Source: an uncultured bacterium (GTDB taxonomy: Bacteria; Verrucomicrobiota; Verrucomicrobiia; Opitutales; Intestinicryptomonadaceae). Taken from it: a stretch of DNA of 16,035 bases. The stretch covers positions 1 through 16,035 of the forward strand of contig CAJMOT010000043.1 in the NCBI GenBank assembly GCA_905214995.1, given 5' to 3'. Shown in pieces: positions 14,090 through 16,035 of this stretch. The stretch's first letter is position 1; each line of letters begins with the position of its first letter. Position numbers and translations under genes: made by a program. The notes under the pieces are model-generated. The model saw only the letters and a list, made by a program, of their open reading frames with translations. It was not told the DNA's origin and ran no database searches.

Positions 14090-14874
14090 TTCGCCTCCAT
14101 CGGCGTTGGGAACGCGCCGGAGCGCACGTCCGCGACGTATTCCGAGTACGCCCTTGAAATTTCCGCCGTCAAGTCGGCATACTTTTTCGCGAAGCTCGGG
14201 GTGAAAGACGACAGCCCGAGTATGTCCGTGCATACGAGAACCTGTCCGTCGCACGCGGGGCCCGAGCCTATGCCTATCGTTGGGACGGATAGCGCCTTGG
14301 TGACGGCTTCCGCGGCGGAGTCGTCCGCCATTTCCAGCAGGACTGCGAACGCGCCCGCCTCTTCGAGCGCCTTTGCGTCCGCTACGAGCGCGTCGCGCTC
14401 TTCGGGCGTCTTGCCGAATTTGCGGTATCCGCCGAGCTTGAAAACCTGCTGGGGGCGCAGCCCTATGTGCCCCATTACGGCTATCCCGGCGGACGCGAGC
14501 CCCGCGACCTTTTCGGCGATTTCCGCGCCGCCCTCTATCTTAACGGCTTCGGCGCCCGCCTTTTGGTAGAGCGCGCGGCAGTCGTCCAACAGCCTGTCGA
14601 AGGACATTCCGGCGCAGCCGAATGGAATGTCGGCGAGCACCATCGCGTCGGGGTTCGCGCGGGCGACGGCGGCGGTGTGGTGCGCCATCATTTCGAGCGT
14701 CACGGGAACCGTGGAATCGAAGCCCATGAAAGTGTTGCCGAGCGAGTCGCCGACGAGGATTATGTCCGCGCCCGCGGCGTCCGCCAGGCGAGCGAACAGG
14801 GCGTCGTAGGCCGTTATCATCGCGACCTTCGAGACGCCTTTCATCTTTGCTATGCTTTTTGTCGTCTTTTTCAT
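14086..14874 (-). CDS. panB: 3-methyl-2-oxobutanoate hydroxymethyltransferase
   Basis: PanB adds a hydroxymethyl group from methylene-tetrahydrofolate to 2-oxoisovalerate to make ketopantoate, the first committed step to pantothenate and CoA. The 262 residues fold as a TIM barrel and match the family. Motifs are MITAYDALFARLADAAGAD (19-37), VGDSLGNTFMG (41-51) with metal ligand Asp43, VLADIPFG (79-86) with Asp82, and AVKIEGG (110-116) with Lys112. GHIGLRPQ (135-142) follows, then LLEM with catalytic Glu181, and PTIGIGSGPACDGQVLV (198-214). It starts 13 bp after the stop of the AsmA-like gene with no Shine-Dalgarno sequence. It overlaps the SET-domain gene by 4 bp. No panC or panD is in view, so the rest of the pathway is elsewhere. 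Confidence 0.97.
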   Translation of the reverse strand: MKKTTKSIAKMKGVSKVAMITAYDALFARLADAAGADIILVGDSLGNTFMGFDSTVPVTLEMMAHHTAAVARANPDAMVLADIPFGCAGMSFDRLLDDCRALYQKAGAEAVKIEGGAEIAEKVAGLASAGIAVMGHIGLRPQQVFKLGGYRKFGKTPEERDALVADAKALEEAGAFAVLLEMADDSAAEAVTKALSVPTIGIGSGPACDGQVLVCTDILGLSSFTPSFAKKYADLTAEISRAYSEYVADVRSGAFPTPMEAK

Positions 14875-14887
14875 TTTTTCGGAATTT

Positions 14888-16035
14888 TCAGTTTTCCCTC
14901 TTTTTGAAGAGGGATTTTATTATGGAGCCGCCGAGCTCCCGAACGGCGTTTGCCGAGTCGCCGGAATCCCTCGAACGCCTGCCGAGCAGCGCCTGCATGA
15001 GGTCGTTTTCGGGTTTCGATACCGTCCCGTATATTTTGAACGAGAGCGCGTCGTAGGCGTTTTCGACCTTTTGGGATTTTTCCTTTGCGAATCCCGCCGA
15101 CGTGAAAACCCTGCGCGCGGGCGTGTCGAACGCGAATATGCTGACCGGAATGTCGAGTCCGTAGTCGGAGAACGGCGCGTCGGGGTTGAAGAGAACCGCG
15201 CCGCTCGACGCGCTCAGGAGGATGTCGGGCGTCTTCACGACGGCCGATGATATGTCGAAGTCGTACGTCTCGGAGCCGCGCGAGATTTTGAAGTCCACGG
15301 ATTCGTATTCGAGCTTCGAGAGCGTTTTCACCAGATCCCCTATTCCGGAAATCGCCCCGTCGTTTTTGTCGAGTATCGCGCCGGTGATTTTGAGCGCCGT
15401 TCCCGCAATATCCGCAGTAGCCCCCGCCGCGGTGTCGGGGGAGAGCAGGCGGAGGACGCCCCCGGAGCTTTTCAGCGACGCCGTTCCCGTAAGGTATTTG
15501 AAGAGGTGCGACGCGTTGTTGCCGCTTCCGCGCGCCGATATGGAGGCTTCAAATACGCCGCTTGCCGGAGGGTTTTTTGCGTCGGCGAATATTTTGGACG
15601 CTTCGAAATTTTTGAGCCGCGCGGACATCGCGGGGATTTTGTACGGAATCTCCGCATTGGCGTCGAACGAGGCTTCGAGCTCGCCCGTCAGCGACGCCCC
15701 GAGTATTTCAGCCTTTGAGAGTTTGAGCGAAAGGCCGGACTCGTCGGAGATGAAAGACGCCTCGGCGCCGGAGAGAACCGCGCGGGAATCCATGAACACG
15801 GTTCCGATTTTAGCGCGGGCGTCGATTTTTTTCCCGAAATGCCAGAAAGCTTTCGAGTCTTTCGCGGCGAAAATGTCCGCCCTCTCGCCGCTTTGCGCGG
15901 GCTTCGGCGCCGCCTCCGCGGGGCGCGCGATTTTTTTCCCGCCCGTCCGCGCGCTTTCCGCCGCCTGCGCCGCCTCCGCGTTCGGGTTGGAAAACGCCTT
16001 GGAGAGCAGCATAAGGTCTTCGACAACGGCGGGTT
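14888..16035 (-). CDS. AsmA-like envelope protein, C-terminal part (cut by window edge)
   Basis: The frame is open from the window edge (16035) to a TGA at 14888-14890, giving about 382 visible residues. An ATG at 16012 exists, but in-frame coding (PAVVEDL) continues before it, so the true start is probably outside the window. After an Ala/Lys/Pro-rich linker come long stretches of alternating beta strands typical of AsmA/DUF3971-type proteins. Examples are SGVFEASISARGSGNNASHL, LTGTASLKSSGGVLRLL, SVDFKISRGSETYDFD and LLSASSGAVLFNP. It ends in a basic tail (SIIKSLFKKREN). Proteins of this class sit in the envelope of diderm bacteria, where larger relatives transfer or regulate lipids. panB follows after 13 bp, so they are probably one transcript. 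The AsmA family call is moderate and rests on pattern only. Confidence 0.72.
   Translation of the reverse strand, partial: PAVVEDLMLLSKAFSNPNAEAAQAAESARTGGKKIARPAEAAPKPAQSGERADIFAAKDSKAFWHFGKKIDARAKIGTVFMDSRAVLSGAEASFISDESGLSLKLSKAEILGASLTGELEASFDANAEIPYKIPAMSARLKNFEASKIFADAKNPPASGVFEASISARGSGNNASHLFKYLTGTASLKSSGGVLRLLSPDTAAGATADIAGTALKITGAILDKNDGAISGIGDLVKTLSKLEYESVDFKISRGSETYDFDISSAVVKTPDILLSASSGAVLFNPDAPFSDYGLDIPVSIFAFDTPARRVFTSAGFAKEKSQKVENAYDALSFKIYGTVSKPENDLMQALLGRRSRDSGDSANAVRELGGSIIKSLFKKREN

Noticed and set aside
14090..14254. N-terminal extension of the SET protein to 14254
   Set aside because: It lies wholly within panB in another frame and does not resemble SET sequence; ATGA overlap with GGAGG marks the start.
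1..16035. CRISPR array, insertion sequence, prophage or defence genes
   Set aside because: No spaced direct repeats, transposase, integrase, phage or nuclease-defence signatures were seen on either strand.

Overview
The window is a GC-rich bacterial chromosome segment of ordinary metabolic genes. I read it as a member of the PVC group, probably Verrucomicrobiota (an Opitutae-like gut or sediment lineage). This placement is inference from several features: a mix of starts with and without a Shine-Dalgarno sequence, a bacterial SET-domain protein, a large duplicated secreted lipoprotein, and L-rhamnose genes. No rRNA, tRNA, insertion sequence, integrase, phage gene or CRISPR array is visible.

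Layout. Positions 1-176 hold no supported gene. On the minus strand, recJ (177-1904) faces away from sucC. A 317-bp divergent region separates them and carries palindromes and a plausible sucC promoter. On the plus strand, sucC and sucD (2222-4314) encode succinyl-CoA ligase and end in a series of hairpins with a strong terminator at 4414-4442. Next comes a good promoter (4533-4561) driving a broken secreted trypsin-like protease gene (4580-5065, with possible remnants to about 5225). About 560-680 bp of decayed or empty DNA follow. On the minus strand (5742-8399) lie a PEGA-domain lipoprotein, proC and a type-I glycerate kinase. proC has its own candidate promoter inside a perfect 13-bp inverted repeat. 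On the plus strand, rhaA and rhaT (8577-10895) are six bases apart. They share a bidirectional terminator (10931-10968) with the convergent minus-strand lipoprotein gene (11008-13503). On the minus strand, transcribed from the right edge leftward, an AsmA-like gene (cut by the window edge), panB and a SET-domain methyltransferase gene form a tight operon. panB and the SET gene overlap as ATGA.

How the genes fit together. RhaT imports L-rhamnose and RhaA isomerises it to L-rhamnulose; the kinase and aldolase steps must be encoded elsewhere. The divergent glycerate kinase would feed glycerate into lower glycolysis, but a link to rhamnose is unproven. SucCD gives the substrate-level phosphorylation step of the TCA cycle, and PanB starts pantothenate and hence CoA synthesis. 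I do not see a complete undescribed system. The points most worth a second look are the panB-coupled SET methyltransferase, the internal duplication in the large lipoprotein, the decaying secreted protease, and the promoter architecture of proC, rhaA and sucC.
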